Assembly: GCF_030272615.1 (NCBI RefSeq)
Contig: NC_081410.1
Span: 291,928,457-291,992,456 of the forward strand
Source of the DNA: Cryptomeria japonica
Lineage: Eukaryota; Streptophyta; Pinopsida; Cupressales; Cupressaceae
Reading direction: 5' to 3'
DNA length: 64,000 nt
Numbering within the stretch: the stretch's first letter is position 1; each line of letters starts with the position of its first letter. Of the stretch, positions 10,823 through 22,631 are shown piece after piece. The notes under the pieces are model-generated. The model searched no databases and was not told where the DNA came from. It saw only the letters and a program-made list of their open reading frames with translations. Made by a program: the position numbers and the translations under genes.

Positions 10823-11883
10823 ATTAGCAATTTGATTAAATTCCCCATTCACCTGCTTATTAATAAATCTAAAGATTTATTTAATAAGTTCATTTCAATA
10901 GTCCCCTTTGATTAATTAATCCTCCCCCATTTAATTCATTTATTCTAATCCCCTAATAATTAAAACAAATCAATTTATGAGTTGTTGAAAGTTAATTAGC
11001 CTTTTCCTATTAATTGAATTTTTAAATTCAAATTTCCCACATGCCTCCTAACTTCTAACCACCACCTAACCCAACGACCCCCTAACTTAACCCATTCCAC
11101 CTAATCCTAGATTTAGCTAACCCCATCCTAACCTCCTTACCCTAACCTCGTATTGGTTGGATATTCTCCCCTTGAGACACATGACACTTATGCCACATGT
11201 CTCCTCCCTTGGACACTTGCCCTCTTGTGGGCAAGATTCCTTGACACTTATCACCACAAAGATGACTAGTGTCCCTCCCTCCAACCTCTTCTCCAACATC
11301 CTCCAATTTGACCCTTGATATCTTCAGACTCAATCTTGACCATTGATTCCCACCACCTCACCCCTAGCTTTGGAAATCCTATAAATATCCCTCATTTTGG
11401 AGCACAATGGATCCCATCTCATTCCATCTCAAGCATTATTATTATGGGCATATCATTTATAGCATTCCAGTTTAGTATTGTTATCATTTATTGCATCTTA
11501 GATATAGCTTAATTTGATCATCTTTTAGTATAATTATTTAATCATATAACATAATCAATCTCTCATCTAGCTTAATTGCATCATCATTTAGCATAATCAT
11601 GCATATCACTAGCATAATTAGCTTCTTGGATCAATCTAACTTAATAATACATTTATCTAGCTTGCACATTATATCATTTTAAATCCTCTGTCTTGGTGTA
11701 GTCAAGTCATTGGGATTGCTCATTTAGATCTGAGAGAAAATCCACACTCACACCTCTTAGGAGGCGACAGGTCGCTTTGCCATGGTTTATCTTTCATTTG
11801 ATTTTAATTTGCTAACCATGCTTGTAATGATCTATTGAGTGTTTGTGTTGCAGTTGCAGGTACCCTACTTTACAACCACGACA
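10823..11883 (+). repeat. R1 LTR, right part
   Basis: Continues R1 after Cop-1. It aligns along its length with the reverse complement of 24694-25690. Shared blocks include ATTAATAAATCTAARGATTTA, CACCTCACCCCTAGC, the TATA segment CCTATAAATA (11388-11397), AGTCAAGTCATTGGRATT and the 3' end CACGACA. Presence of a TATA box, two dispersed copies and no coding supports an LTR, about 1.15 kb in full. No PBS follows at 11884, so it is either a solo LTR or a 3' LTR. Confidence 0.75.
11390..11397 (+). promoter_or_regulatory. TATA box of R1 LTR
   Basis: TATAAATA in the context GGAAATCCTATAAATA, conserved in the inverted copy R2 (25147-25155 on the minus strand). Confidence 0.5.
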
Positions 11884-12374
11884 AGAGGTAATGAGCCAAA
11901 GGTTGTAACATTCATAGAAGTGATTTCGGTTGTTGGAGGAGGGGAGCCAAAGGTAGCTAAAGTGGAGGTAGTGTGCTTGAGGTAGTAAACCAAAGGAAAT
12001 CATAACTCAAATTGTTTCTTGATTGTATCTTTCTTTGAGGTAGTGAGCCTCTTTTGCAAGTCTTTATACGTCCGATGAACTTCAAGGAGTTATAGCTTCC
12101 TTGTCTTGTATTCCTAAATCAAAATTGTAAATATATTTTATTTTTGTGAGGCAACATTTGGATAGTAGCTCAAAGAAGCTCTTCTCACCTTGGTTTTTCT
12201 CCTATGAGGTTTTCCATGTATATCTAATATTCTATTGTGCACTTTTTTATATTACTTTATCTTTCATTGATGCTGACTAGTTTGAAGATCTACATTAATA
12301 GTTGGAGCATAAAAGATTAAGTTTTAAAGGGATACTAATTCCCCACCCCCTCTTAGTGTCTAGTGTGTTCAACA
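11884..12374 (+). repeat. Cop-A 5' LTR, 3'-most 490 bp only
   Basis: Matches 43300-43770 in order: GTRAGCCAAAGG blocks, GGATAGTAGCTC, GGTTTTCCATGTAT, GTTGGAGCAKAAAAGATTAA and the end CTAGTGTGTTCAACA. The first ~930 bp of the LTR seen at the 3' end are missing; the sequence switches abruptly to R1 at 11883/11884. Confidence 0.8.
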
Positions 12375-12375
12375 C

Positions 12376-12390
12376 TTGGTGTTAGATCCA
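12376..12390 (+). other. Cop-A primer binding site, degenerate
   Basis: TTGGTGTTAGATCC two bases after the LTR end, resembling the initiator tRNA-Met site TTGGTATCAGAGC with several changes. Confidence 0.6.
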
Positions 12391-12431
12391 AGTTCCTTTG
12401 AATAATTTTAATTGCTTGAGGAAGGTTTGCG

Positions 12432-13250
12432 ATGGCTCATAATGGATCTCACAAGGAACCTAGGTTTGGTCAAATAAATTATACTTTTTCAAGAGTAGAA
12501 ATGGAAGCTTATTTGACCTCTCTATGGTTTTATTTTTGGCACTCAGTCAAAGATGGTTATACTGATCCTACTACTCCTCCAACTTATTCGACTGAGATTA
12601 GGTTGTATGAGAACAATGCCAAGGAAAAGAATGCTATTTTGAGTGAGCTAATTGATTTTGAACTTCTGAAAGTGATGAATTATGGTTCTATTAAGTATGT
12701 CTTTGAAAAGATTAGTAACATTTGTGAAGGAGATAATAAAATTATGAAACTCAAGATGAAAAACTTAAAGAGAAAATTTGAGGCTTTGATGATGGAAAAG
12801 GATGAGGATATTTCTAGTTATATTCTCTGGGTTGTTGAAGTGGTTAACATTTGGCATTAGAGGTCTTGGTGGAGAAGTGAAACAAGATGAGATTGTGAAA
12901 AAGGTACTAAGATCCCTCCCTAAATCCTATAGTAATAAGGTATCTAGTATTGAATAATCTAAAGATTTGGATAGCTATTTAGTGGATCAATTATAGTAGT
13001 TTTGTAATGAGATAATTTAACAAAGATGCCCCAAAAAAGAAGTTGCTTTGAAAATCAATCAAAAGGTGGAGGATGAAGCATGTAATTGGATTGATGGATT
13101 CAACGAGGAGGAAGAAAGACTTGTGAGAAGACTATAAAAGGGCATCGATAAACACTAAGGTAAGTTGCCCTTTAATTGCTTCAATTGTGGGAGAACTGGT
13201 CATTTTGCTTCTAAATGTCCTTTTAGAGAATCAAAAGATAACAACAAATG
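12432..13250 (+). pseudogene. Cop-A gag
   Basis: Starts at the ATG at 12432 with a Copia gag opening (GQINYTFSRVEMEAYLTS). The frame is open to 12860 (142 codons), covering the UBN2-like capsid part with a MKNLKRKFEALMMEKDEDIS block. Beyond that stops accumulate. An intact CCHC knuckle, CFNCGRTGHFASKC, lies at 13177-13218. Capsid and nucleocapsid function is expected from family knowledge; the copy is broken. Confidence 0.85.
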
Positions 13251-13309
13251 AGACAATTTCAAAAGAATTTTTTATTCCAAAGAGAGCAACTATTCTTAAG
13301 AAGATGAGG

Positions 13310-14700
13310 ATCATGATGATTCAAATGATGAAACCCTCTTCATGGCTTTAAAAGTTGGTAATAATGATGCTGATGTTAAAAAATGTAAGAAGTTTGGAAT
13401 CCTGGAGGTTGAAAAGAGCAGTGAAAACTCAATGGGTGTGTGGATTTATTTTCATGCAAAAGAAGAAAATGTTTGGGTGATTGACATTGATTGTTCCAAT
13501 CACATGATTGGTGATAGGAATAAGTTCATCAATCCCAATAAGTGAGATGGATGATCAATCAAATTTGGAGATGAAGGCTCTACACAAATTTGTAGAAATG
13601 GTACAATAACTATTGATCGAAAGAATAAGAGAAAGAATGTTCTCTATGTCAAAGGGTTGAAGAAAAATCTACTTAATGTCAGTCAAATGTGTAGCAAAGG
13701 CTAAAATGTCACATTTCATGACAAAGGATGTGAAATAAAGAAGGTGGACTTTGGAATATTAGTTGCAGAAGGATCTAGGACTAAAGATAATGTTTATCAC
13801 CTAAAAGAGGCAAATGGGAGAAGGTGTCTATTGAATCAAACAAATGATAGCTAGTTATGGCACAAGAGGATGGGGTGCATAAAATTTGACAAACTTGTGA
13901 AGATTAACTCTACACATGCAATAAGAGACATGTCAAAGATTGCCAAACCTGCTATCAACTCATGCAAGAAATATCAGATGGGAAAGCATAAAAGGACAAG
14001 TTTTAAGAACAAGGAGTACTCCTCTATATTTTTTTTAGCTAATTCATACCGACTTGTGTGGACCTACTAAGACACATAGACTCCAAGGTGAAAGGTATTT
14101 TATGTTATTCATTGATGATTACTCTAGGATGGCATGGGTTACATTTTTGAAAGAAAAACTAGAAGCCCTTAGCAAGTTAAAAATTTTCAAATCTACGGTT
14201 GAGAATTAAATGAATGATAAATCAAATGTCTAAGATTTGATAGAGGAGTTGAATTTACTTCAAATGAGATTGAGAAGTTTTGTGAAGATCATGGAACTAG
14301 AAGATATATGTTTGCTCCTAGAATCCCTCAATAGAATGTGGTACTAGAAAGGAAGAATATAAATATTCAAGAAATGACTAGGACAATGTTGAAAGATGCC
14401 AATCTACCTGATGCATATCAGAAAGAAGCAGTTCATACTCTAGTCTATATTCTTAACAAAGGTCAATTAAGGGTCAACACTATGACCCATTATGAGCTAT
14501 GGAAAGAAAGACCTACTCCTAGTAGATACTTTAGAATTTTTAGTAGCAAATTCTACATGAAGAGAGATGAAGAATATTTGAGAATTTTTGACTCAAGATC
14601 TGATGAAGGGATATTTATTGGTTATTCAACCAAAAGAAAGGCTTATAGATGTTACAACAAAAGGCCAAGGAAGATGAAGAATAGATGAAGAATTAAGTCA
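13310..14700 (+). pseudogene. Cop-A protease and integrase
   Basis: The protease active-site block reads VIDIDCSNHMIGD near 13475-13515; the usual DSG has become DID. Next come KNVLYVKGLKKNLL (~13640), a GAG-pre-integrase stretch, then integrase with DLCGPTKTH near 14055, FIDDYSRMAWVTFLKEK, second Asp in FDRGVEFTS (~14235) and the catalytic Glu in VVLERKN (~14340). The 14338-14688 frame has the AYQKEAVHTLVY and SDEGIFIGYS blocks. Several stops and shifts occur. The gene is cut at 14809 by Cop-B. Confidence 0.85.
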
Positions 14701-14809
14701 AAACACATAAGAACCAGATGATTGCGAATGAGATGAACCTTCCTACATAGAAGAAGAAGAAGAGATAGAAGAAAAGGAAAAAAAAATTAAAAAATATCCA
14801 TAAGACTCT

Positions 14810-16034
14810 TGTTAGACAGTTCAAATAACTGGAAGACAACTGAGAGGAAGAGGGGGGTGAATAAATTGTCACAGATTATCATAACTATTAGCAATTTAAA
14901 CTTTAAGATCGAAACCCAAAACATTAATACCAGAATAGCAGTTAAACCAATTAAGCATTAACAATAATAACATAATAAATACCATCCACATGACACCAAG
15001 GTTTATATGTGGAAAACCTGGTAAAGGGAAAAACCATGGTGGGAAGCCTACCCACTGTCAGATTAATACTTCTACAGTAAGTATGTGAATTAAAATTGAG
15101 GCGCCTACACTTGCAGGAAGGCAAACAACCTAGAGCGCACTGCTCATCACAAAAGGAGCCTCACTGACTACATAGAAATCTAGACTACAATCCGTAGAAG
15201 TGTTGAACTGCAAAAGATAGCATCTCCTATGCCTAAGTACAGTTTTGGTTAAGCTTAATATCGGAGGACTAAATCCTCTTACATAAATCCAATTCGATCT
15301 CCAATGATTGACCAAATCCTCTGCCTAAATTATATTACATTATTCGCACATTACATTCCTTGACCATGACCTCTAACATAACCATGATGATTTACAATGA
15401 GATCTTACATCTATATATACAAACCCTCGACCATAAACAATTAGGTTGGCCACCAGATAATAAACCAATTACATATTTACAAACCATGTTGGCCTTAGAC
15501 TAAACAAATAATATCCAATGCATAAGACATCCTGGGAAATACATCGAGAGGTCAAATCCACACATTACATTAAAGCCAATCCATAACCTAGATCACCTGG
15601 GACCCAGTGTAGGTCCACATGCTACAACAATGATCTCCATCCACCAAGTCTTGAACATGATCATCGACAACATCCTGAAACTCCACTAGAAGCTGCACCA
15701 ACACCACTTATGAAATTCATCAAGGATCTTCATTAAAAGCTTTGCTGGTGAAACCCTCACTGGAACCAGAAACTATGCTTATAAGCAAGCAGGATAGCAT
15801 CCAATCACACGACCAAAACCAACTGACTGAATATGAGCATGAGTATGATGAACAAGACAATTCCATCACCAAAATATATTTGAGCCTACCAGATCATGTT
15901 GAATCCAAATCAACCAGAAACCACTCAACCTACCGGGACCAGAAGGGTACTGGTAAAGCATCCAAATAGCTAGTGTTGGCATGAATGAAAAATCATCAAT
16001 GCTACACATAATCAGTTCCACCCAGTGGCCAACA
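14810..16034 (-). repeat. Cop-B 3' LTR
   Basis: 1,225 bp. In its sense it starts TGTTGGCCAC and ends ...TCTAACA. It is bordered at 16035-16055 by the polypurine tract, which reads AATGCCAAAGGGGGAT on the minus strand. The U-loop hairpin described in the findings lies at 15010-15036. Confidence 0.93.
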
Positions 16035-16415
16035 ATATCCCCCTTTGGCATTGATGGCAACACTAGATGTGAAAAACATCTAAGTACCAAGAAATGCCAA
16101 ACAAGTCTCCTCCAATGGAAGACAACCAACAATCTCCCATATACAACTCTAAATGTCAATATCTCTCCCCTTTACTTTTCTTATTCATATCTCTCCCCCT
16201 ATGACTTTTTCTTTTTCCTTTTTTGTCTTTTTCACATCAATATCTCTCCCCCTTTGACATCAATGCCAGAAATCAGACAAAAATACCAAAGAAAAAATAT
16301 AAACTATTGAATCAAAAAGCTAACTACTCCCCCTGAGCAATAGCATCCCACATCAGTGCAAGAATGAATAGTATCTCTGATAATGCATGCCGGACTGATA
16401 CCAAACCGCAATTAA

Positions 16416-17000
16416 TCAAGTCTCTACCGGAGGGGCATAAACTCCCAATCTGTCTCTCAGGTACTCAAATGATTCCTTGGGCAAAGGTTTAGTGAAAATA
16501 TCTGCAATATGCTCTTTAGTGTTCACATAAACTAGTTTAACTTCAATTGCTTCCACGTTTTCCTTCAAAAAGTTATACTTAATAGATATGTGCTTTGTTT
16601 TAGAATGAAATACCAAATTCTTTGATGTATCAATACCAGCAGAGTTATCACAGTGAATAACTACCAATGCATCACAATCCACCTTTATATCCTTCAACAT
16701 TTGCTTCATCCATAAAAATTGTGTACAATTAGTAGCAGCAACAACATACTCAGCTTCAGTAGTAGATAAAGAAGTACATGACTGTTTCTTGCTGATTCAT
16801 GAAACCCAACTTCTTTCCAAGAAAGAAAGCTCCATCAGAAGTGTTTTTTCGGTCATCAATATCTCCAACCCAATCAACATCTGTATATGTACATAAAGTA
16901 AAGTTATCATCTTTAGGGTACCACAAACCATATTCAGATGTACCTTGCAAGTATCTAAAAATCCTTTTCACCGCAATCTCATGATTTTCTCTAGGATCAC
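16416..17000 (-). pseudogene. Cop-B RNase H domain
   Basis: Segment 16971-16756 has IFRYLQGTSEYGLWYP and YTDVDWVGDIDDRK, with the catalytic acidic residues. Segment 16709-16416 has VIHCDNSAGI, HSKTKHISIKYNFLKE and the tail IADIFTKPL. A frameshift separates the two near 16730-16760. Between this gene and the LTR (16035-16415) only non-coding 3' leader and the polypurine tract are present. Confidence 0.88.
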
Positions 17001-17001
17001 T

Positions 17002-17990
17002 CTAAAATCTTGAAATAATACAAACAACATTCATAATGTCAAGCCTAGTTTGAGTCAAATAAAGCAAGCCTCCAATCATAGATTTGTATCTTGTAGGATT
17101 TATCGGTGCAAAAACATCTTTTCTTGTCAATGTCTCACTTGTAACCATAGGAGTACTTACCGATTTAGAATCTCCCATACGAAATTTCTTCAACAATTCC
17201 TTAGCATATTTAGTGTGACAGATGAAAATACCTTTGTCAGTCTGATTAATCTGCAAACCTAAGAAAAATTTGATCTCACCAATCATAGACATCTCAAATT
17301 ATTACTCCATATTCTTAGAAAATTCTATGCATAACTTATCTTCACCTCCAAAAATATTATCAACAACAAAAACTTCAATAATTAGTATATCATCATCAAT
17401 GATTCTATAATATAAATTACTATCAGCACTGCCCTTAGTAAAACCAAGCTTTAAAAGATATTTATCCAATCTTGCATACCAAGCTCTAGGTGCTTGTTTC
17501 AATCCATATAAAAATTTCCTTAACATGTAAACCATGTTTGTATCATCTGATAGTGAAAAATCATCAGGTTGCTCAATATAAACTTTCTCATCAAGATCCC
17601 CATTCAAAAATGCTCATTTAACATCCATCTGATAAACCTTGTAGTTTTTATAAGTAGCATAGGCAAAAAATAATCTTACAACTTCAATCCTAGCTACAGG
17701 TGCAAAAGTCTCTCCATAATCAATTCCTTCCTTCTGAGAATGTCCTTTACAAACCAATATATCCTTATTCCTTATAACTTGACCATCCTCATTCAATTTA
17801 TTCCTAAAAACCAATTTAGTTCCAATAATATTTTTATTTTTAGGCTGGGGAACCAAGGTCCATGTGTTATTTTTCTCAATCTGATCTAATTCTTCTTCCA
17901 TAGCTTTCAACCAATATTCATCTTTACATGCCTCAATTACTGATACCAGTTCAACTTGTGAAATTAAGCATACCTCATTAGTTTCCATTC
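17002..17990 (-). pseudogene. Cop-B reverse transcriptase domain
   Basis: The N-terminal block, EEELDQIEKNNTWTLVPQP, is fused in frame with integrase; then [23 protein letters not shown] and YQMDVK. A TGA replaces the codon after DVK at 17614-17616, and the same frame continues (17607-17302) with [19 protein letters not shown]. The catalytic block, usually FVDDIIFGG, reads FVVDNIFGG, so a catalytic Asp is lost. Two adjacent stops near 17295 precede the MIGEIKFFLGLQI segment. Polymerase activity is not expected. Confidence 0.9.
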
Positions 17991-18970
17991 TTCTTCTTAT
18001 CATTACCCCATTGCTCTTATCCCCAATGATCTGATCTTCTGAATGATTCAATCTCACATACCTAGGAGTCTTCTGACTTTCTGTTCGTCTTCCCTGTTCT
18101 TCAATTACTGTAGAATTCTCTGATACTACTAGAGTAACTAGTGCAACACTCTGTTCTGGTAAAGGTGCTACCTGTTTAGATATAATCATTTCCACTATCG
18201 GTTCCTTCTCATAAACATCGATTTGACTTGTATTCAGCTCATCTACTTTGACATTAGCACTCTCCACAATTCTCTGCAATCTCTTGTTATAACATCTATA
18301 TGCCTTGCTTTCATTAGAATAACCAAGAAATATGCCTTCATCACATCTAGGATCAAATTTCCCAATGATATCATCTCTCCTGATATAACATTTACTACCA
18401 AAATTTTTGAAATACTTAACTGAAGGTGTATTGCCAAACCATAATTCATAAGGTGTCTTACCGGTTTCTCCTTTGATATGTACTCTATTGAATGTATAAA
18501 CTATTGTGCTCACTGCTTCTCTCCAGTAGATATGAGGTAGACTAGCTTCCATCATCATTGTTCTAGCAACATCCAAGATAGTTCTGTTCTTCCTTTCCAC
18601 AACTCCATTCTACTGAGGTATCCGAGGAGCAAAAAATTATCTTCTTATACCATGCTTCTCATAAAAGTTACTCAACTCACCGGATGTTAATTCTCCACCA
18701 TTATTTGACCTCAAACATTTAATCTTCAATCTTGTCTCAGTTTCCAGTTTATCCTTAAAGATTTAAAACTTTACAAATGCTTCAGATTTTCCTTTCAAAA
18801 AAGTAACTCACATCATTCTAGAATAATCATCAATGATTAACATGAAATATCTATCACCTTGAAATTTTTTAACTCTAGCAGGGACACACAAATCGGTATG
18901 AATAAGATCAAGAACCTCATTTGATTTATCTTGTATACTCCTAAAAGAGGTTCTGACCTATTTACCCATT
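17990..18970 (-). pseudogene. Cop-B integrase
   Basis: Copia integrase core. The first Asp is in the DLCVPARVK block, and a FMLIIDDYSRMM block follows. The second catalytic Asp position reads RSNNGGEL, that is Asp to Asn. The Glu is kept in MERKNRTILDVARTMM at 18600. Downstream blocks such as SDEGIFLGYS/KAYRCYNKR equivalents are present in the open 18600-17614 stretch. Stops lie upstream of 18600. Confidence 0.86.
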
Positions 18971-18975
18971 TGACA

Positions 18976-19560
18976 TTATTTACATACCAGATTATAGGGT
19001 TTCCTAATCTTAGGTATATCCCTAACTGCCTTAGTTGAACTAATCTTCACAATGCAATCAAAATTCAAATGACACAACCTTTTATGCCATAGCCAACTCT
19101 CATCAATCTGTGTAATCAAAAATGTCTTCTCACCAGAGTTCAAATGAAATATATTACCTTTTGTCTGTGTACCAGTTGCAATGTCCAATCCAGATCTGGT
19201 AAAGATTTTGCATTTCCCATCCTTGAACTGTAATTGAAATCCCTTATCTACCAATGTCCTACACTCAAAAGATTATGCTTCAAACCTTCAACATAATAAA
19301 CATTGTTAGTATTGTTATTACCATCCAATGATATAGTTCCTTTTCCTTTGCTCATACATGCTTTGTCATCTCCAAATCTAACTAGACCGCCATCAAATTC
19401 TTGTAAAGATAGAAACTTCTCTTTATCTCCAGTCATATGATGTGAACAACCACTGTCAATTACCCATTCATCCTTGTCTTCAATTTTAGTAGCAAGTGCC
19501 TTATCTTCAGGTACATTCTCTTCCAGTACCAGATCATCTTCTTTGATAGCCAAGAACACC
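18976..19560 (-). pseudogene. Cop-B protease and GAG-pre-integrase
   Basis: The active site WVIDSGCSHHMTGD is intact (~19440-19480), followed by NNVYYVEGLKHNLLSVG. After a shift near 19250 the GAG-pre-integrase part has WLWHKRLCHLNFDCIVKIS and a His/Cys pattern. The protease would cut the Gag-Pol polyprotein. Confidence 0.87.
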
Positions 19561-19699
19561 CATTCCTTCCCATTGCCGGAACCAATAGTAGAGTTTTATG
19601 CTGGTTCATCATCAGAATCGGTAATGCCTTCCTCATCCGCTATGTACATCTAGATGCAAAATGACCAATCTTATTACATGCAAAAGATCTTCTAAATCT

Positions 19700-20641
19700 T
19701 AGGTTTAAAAGATCTTCTAACTCTTTCTTCAAATCTTGAATTCCTTTAAGGACATCTAGATGCAAAATGACCAATCTTATTACATGCAAAACATTTAAAA
19801 GGTGCTTTTCCTTCATACTTACTTCCTACCGGTCCTTTAGATACTCTTCTAGAAAATAGTGCTTCAAGTTTCTCAAACTCATCATCTTATCTCTTCATAT
19901 CTTCTAATTCCTTTGCATATAAAGATTTTTAGTCTTGCTTACCGGTTGTAGATGTAGATGCATGAAAAGTAGATTTAAAATTCATAGCTCCAGAAGGTCC
20001 AAATTCTTCAAGCTCAAAAGAAGATAGTTTCCCAACCAAAGTATTTTGTTGACAGATGTATTATCCATTGTTCTCAACTCATTAATAGCAATAGCCTTTA
20101 CTTTGTAAGCCGATGGTAGGGCTCTCAAAACTTTAGAAATAATTTCATCTTCACTTAGAGTTCCACCACAACATTGAATTCCCATAATAATCTCATTTAC
20201 CCTTTCCATGAATGCAGTAATCCTTTCATCTTCTTCCATCTTCAGGTTTTCATATCTCACTCGGCAACCATCAAGTTTAGAAATCTTCATTGTAGGGTCA
20301 CCTTCATTAAGAGTCTCCAACTTATCCCATATAGCCTTTCCAGATGATTTGTCAGTTAATCTCATTATTTGTTGATCAGAAAGTGCACACAAGAGGGCTT
20401 CTCTTTCTCTACAATCATTCTCAAGATCCTTGTATAGGTTTTCCAGAGGAGGATTGCTAGATCCTAGATTATAAGGTGTGACACCATCTTGTGTGATCTC
20501 CCAAATCTCCTTGCCAAGAAATCTCAGATGAATCTCCATTCAAATCTTCCATACTATGTAATTTGTTCCATCAAGCCTCAGAATATCCCTCTGAAAGATA
20601 GCTCCAGAAGAACTGGATGAACTTGAACTGTTAGTTGCCAT
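19700..20641 (-). pseudogene. Cop-B gag
   Basis: The true start is the ATG at 20641, opening with MATNSSSSSSSG as in Copia gags. A TGA 34 codons in (20540-20542) interrupts a frame that continues to 19982 with LRFLGKEIWEITQDG, ALLCALSDQQIM, IWDKLETLNEGDP and RVRYENLKMEEDERI. A shift follows, then the nucleocapsid part. The knuckle region contains a local direct duplication: a ~38-bp segment at 19646 recurs at 19752. Confidence 0.88.
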
Positions 20642-20685
20642 AGGATCTTCCTCAAGCGATTAAGCTTTCTATAGAGAGGACCAAA

Positions 20686-20699
20686 GCTCTGATACCAAT
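20686..20699 (-). other. Cop-B primer binding site
   Basis: Reads ATTGGTATCAGAGC on the minus strand directly after the 5' LTR, the standard initiator tRNA-Met site. Confidence 0.92.
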
Positions 20700-21916
20700 T
20701 GTTAGACATCAAATAACTAGAAGACATCTGGGGGGGGGGGGTGAATCAGTTGTCACAGATTACTAGAACTATTAGCAATTTAAACTTTGAGATTTGAACC
20801 CAAAACATTAATACCGGAATAACAGTTAAACCAATTAAGCATAAACAATAATCACAGAATAAATACCATCTACATGACACCAAGGTTTATACGTGGAAAA
20901 CCCGGTAAAGGGAAAAACCATGATGGGAAGCCTACCCATAGTCAGATAATACTTCTGCAATAAGTATGTGAATTCCAATTGAGGGGTCTACACTTGCAAG
21001 AAGGCCAACAACCTAGTGCGCATTTCTCATCACAAAAGGAGCCTCACTGACTACATAGAAATCCAGACTACAATCTAGAGAATTATTGAACTACAAAAGA
21101 TACCATCTCTTATGCCTGAGTACAGTTCCGGTTAAGCTCAATACCGAAGGACTAAATCCTCTTACATAAACCCAATTCGATCTCTAATGATCGACAAAAT
21201 CCTCTGCCTGGATGATATTACATTATTCACACATTACATTCCTTGAACATGACCTCTAACATAACCATGATGATCTACAATGAGATCTTACATCTATATA
21301 TACAAACCCTCGACCATAAACAATTAGGTCGGCCACTAGATAATAAACCAATTACATATTTACAAACTATGTCGGCCTTAGAGAAAACAAATAATATTCA
21401 ACACAAAAGACATCCTAGAAATACATCGAGAGGTCCAATCCACATGTTACATTAAAGGCGATCCATAACCTAGATCAACGGGGACTCAGTATAGGTCCAC
21501 ACGATACAACAATGATCTCCATCTGCCAAGTCTCGAACATGATCACCAACAACATCCTGAAACTCCACCAGAAGCTACACCAACACCACTTATGCAATTT
21601 ATCAAGGATCTTCATCAAAAGCTCTGCCAGTGAAACCCTCGCCGGAACCAAAAACTAAGCTTCTAAGCAAGCAAGATAGCATCCGATCACCAGAACAAAA
21701 CCAACTAACCAAATATGAGCATGCGTATCATGAATAATCCAATTTCATCACCAAACTATACCAAAGCCTACCAGGTCATTCCAGATCCAAATCAACTAGA
21801 ACCTACTCATCCTATCAGGACTAGAAGGGTGTCGATAAAGCATCTAAACAACTAGTGTTGGCCTCAATGACAAAATATCAATGCAACACATAATAAATTC
21901 CACCAAGTGGCCAACA
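20700..21916 (-). repeat. Cop-B 5' LTR
   Basis: 1,217 bp, pairs with 14810-16034. A TATA-type run (TATATATAG on the minus strand) lies at 21293-21302. A G13 run near the 3' end (20731-20743) and the U-loop hairpin at 20894-20920 are notable. Confidence 0.93.
21293..21302 (-). promoter_or_regulatory. TATA box of Cop-B 5' LTR
   Basis: TATATATAG in the minus sense, about 620 bp into the LTR. The corresponding site in Cop-D reads TATAAAT in the same local context (GGGTTTGTATA). Confidence 0.6.
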
Positions 21917-21921
21917 ACTCT

Positions 21922-22631
21922 AGCCAAGTATTTCCACAAGAATCATTCAAAAGATTAGATTATTTGAGATAAGAATTAGCGAGTATAGACCAAGAGAAGA
22001 CTTGAAAAATCAAGTGAGTGGGTGAATCTTTATCTTCTATCAAAAAATAATCCTGAGACCTTTGTTGATGTGAGTAAGGATAAAGGATGGATACAAGAAA
22101 TGGAAAGATAATTGAATCAAATTGAGAAAAAATAGACATGGGAGTTGGTTTCTAGGCCTATAAATAATAATTTGATAGGAACAAAATGGGTATTGAGTAA
22201 AAAATTGAATGAAGATGGAAAAGTGGTAAGAAACAAAGAAAGGTTGTTTTGCCAAGGCTATTCACAAGTAGAAGGAATTGAATTTGAGGAAACTTTTTAT
22301 CTGGTGGTTAGGATGAAGGCAATCAAAATGTTTATTTCTTTTGTTTCTCACAAAAAATTCAAAGTTTATCATATGGATGTCAAATTTGCCTTCTTGAATG
22401 GTAACTTAGAAGAAGTCTACATAGAACAAACCGGTGGGTTTCAGTCATCTGAATATTTAGATATGATTTGCAAACTCAAAAAGGCATTGTATGGTCTCAA
22501 GAAATCTCCTAGGGCTTAGTATGCTAGATTGGACAAGTATCTACTTCGACAAGATTTCAAGAAAGGTACTATGGATAGCAATTCTTACATTAAGAACGAT
22601 GAAGAAATAATTATGATAGTTGTTGTTGTAG
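21922..22631 (+). pseudogene. Cop-A reverse transcriptase, N-terminal part
   Basis: Resumes Cop-A after Cop-B. The open stretch 22145-22519 has GTKWVLSKKLNEDGKVVRNK, VYHMDVKFAFLNG and LKKALYGLKKSPRA; a stop follows, then YARLDKYLL. Translation stays recognisable to the run of Val codons at 22610-22630, where Gyp-C is inserted just before the catalytic YVDD block, found at 39701. Confidence 0.9.

Larger units (their letters stand above)
14810..21916 (-). mobile_element. Cop-B: complete decayed Ty1/Copia element
   Basis: 7.1 kb, minus strand, LTRs of ~1.22 kb, perfect target duplication ACTCT at 14805-14809 and 21917-21921. Removing it rejoins Cop-A integrase and RT. The internal order is gag, PR, INT, RT, RNase H. 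Gag closely resembles that of Cop-D, so the two belong to sister families. Stops in gag and pol, a changed integrase Asp and a lost RT catalytic motif show it is dead. Confidence 0.95.

Noticed and set aside
4453-11888. AGAGG on both sides as R1 target duplication
   Set aside because: Tempting, but the left flank does not continue the Cop-A LTR found on the right, and the R1 left end is not clear.
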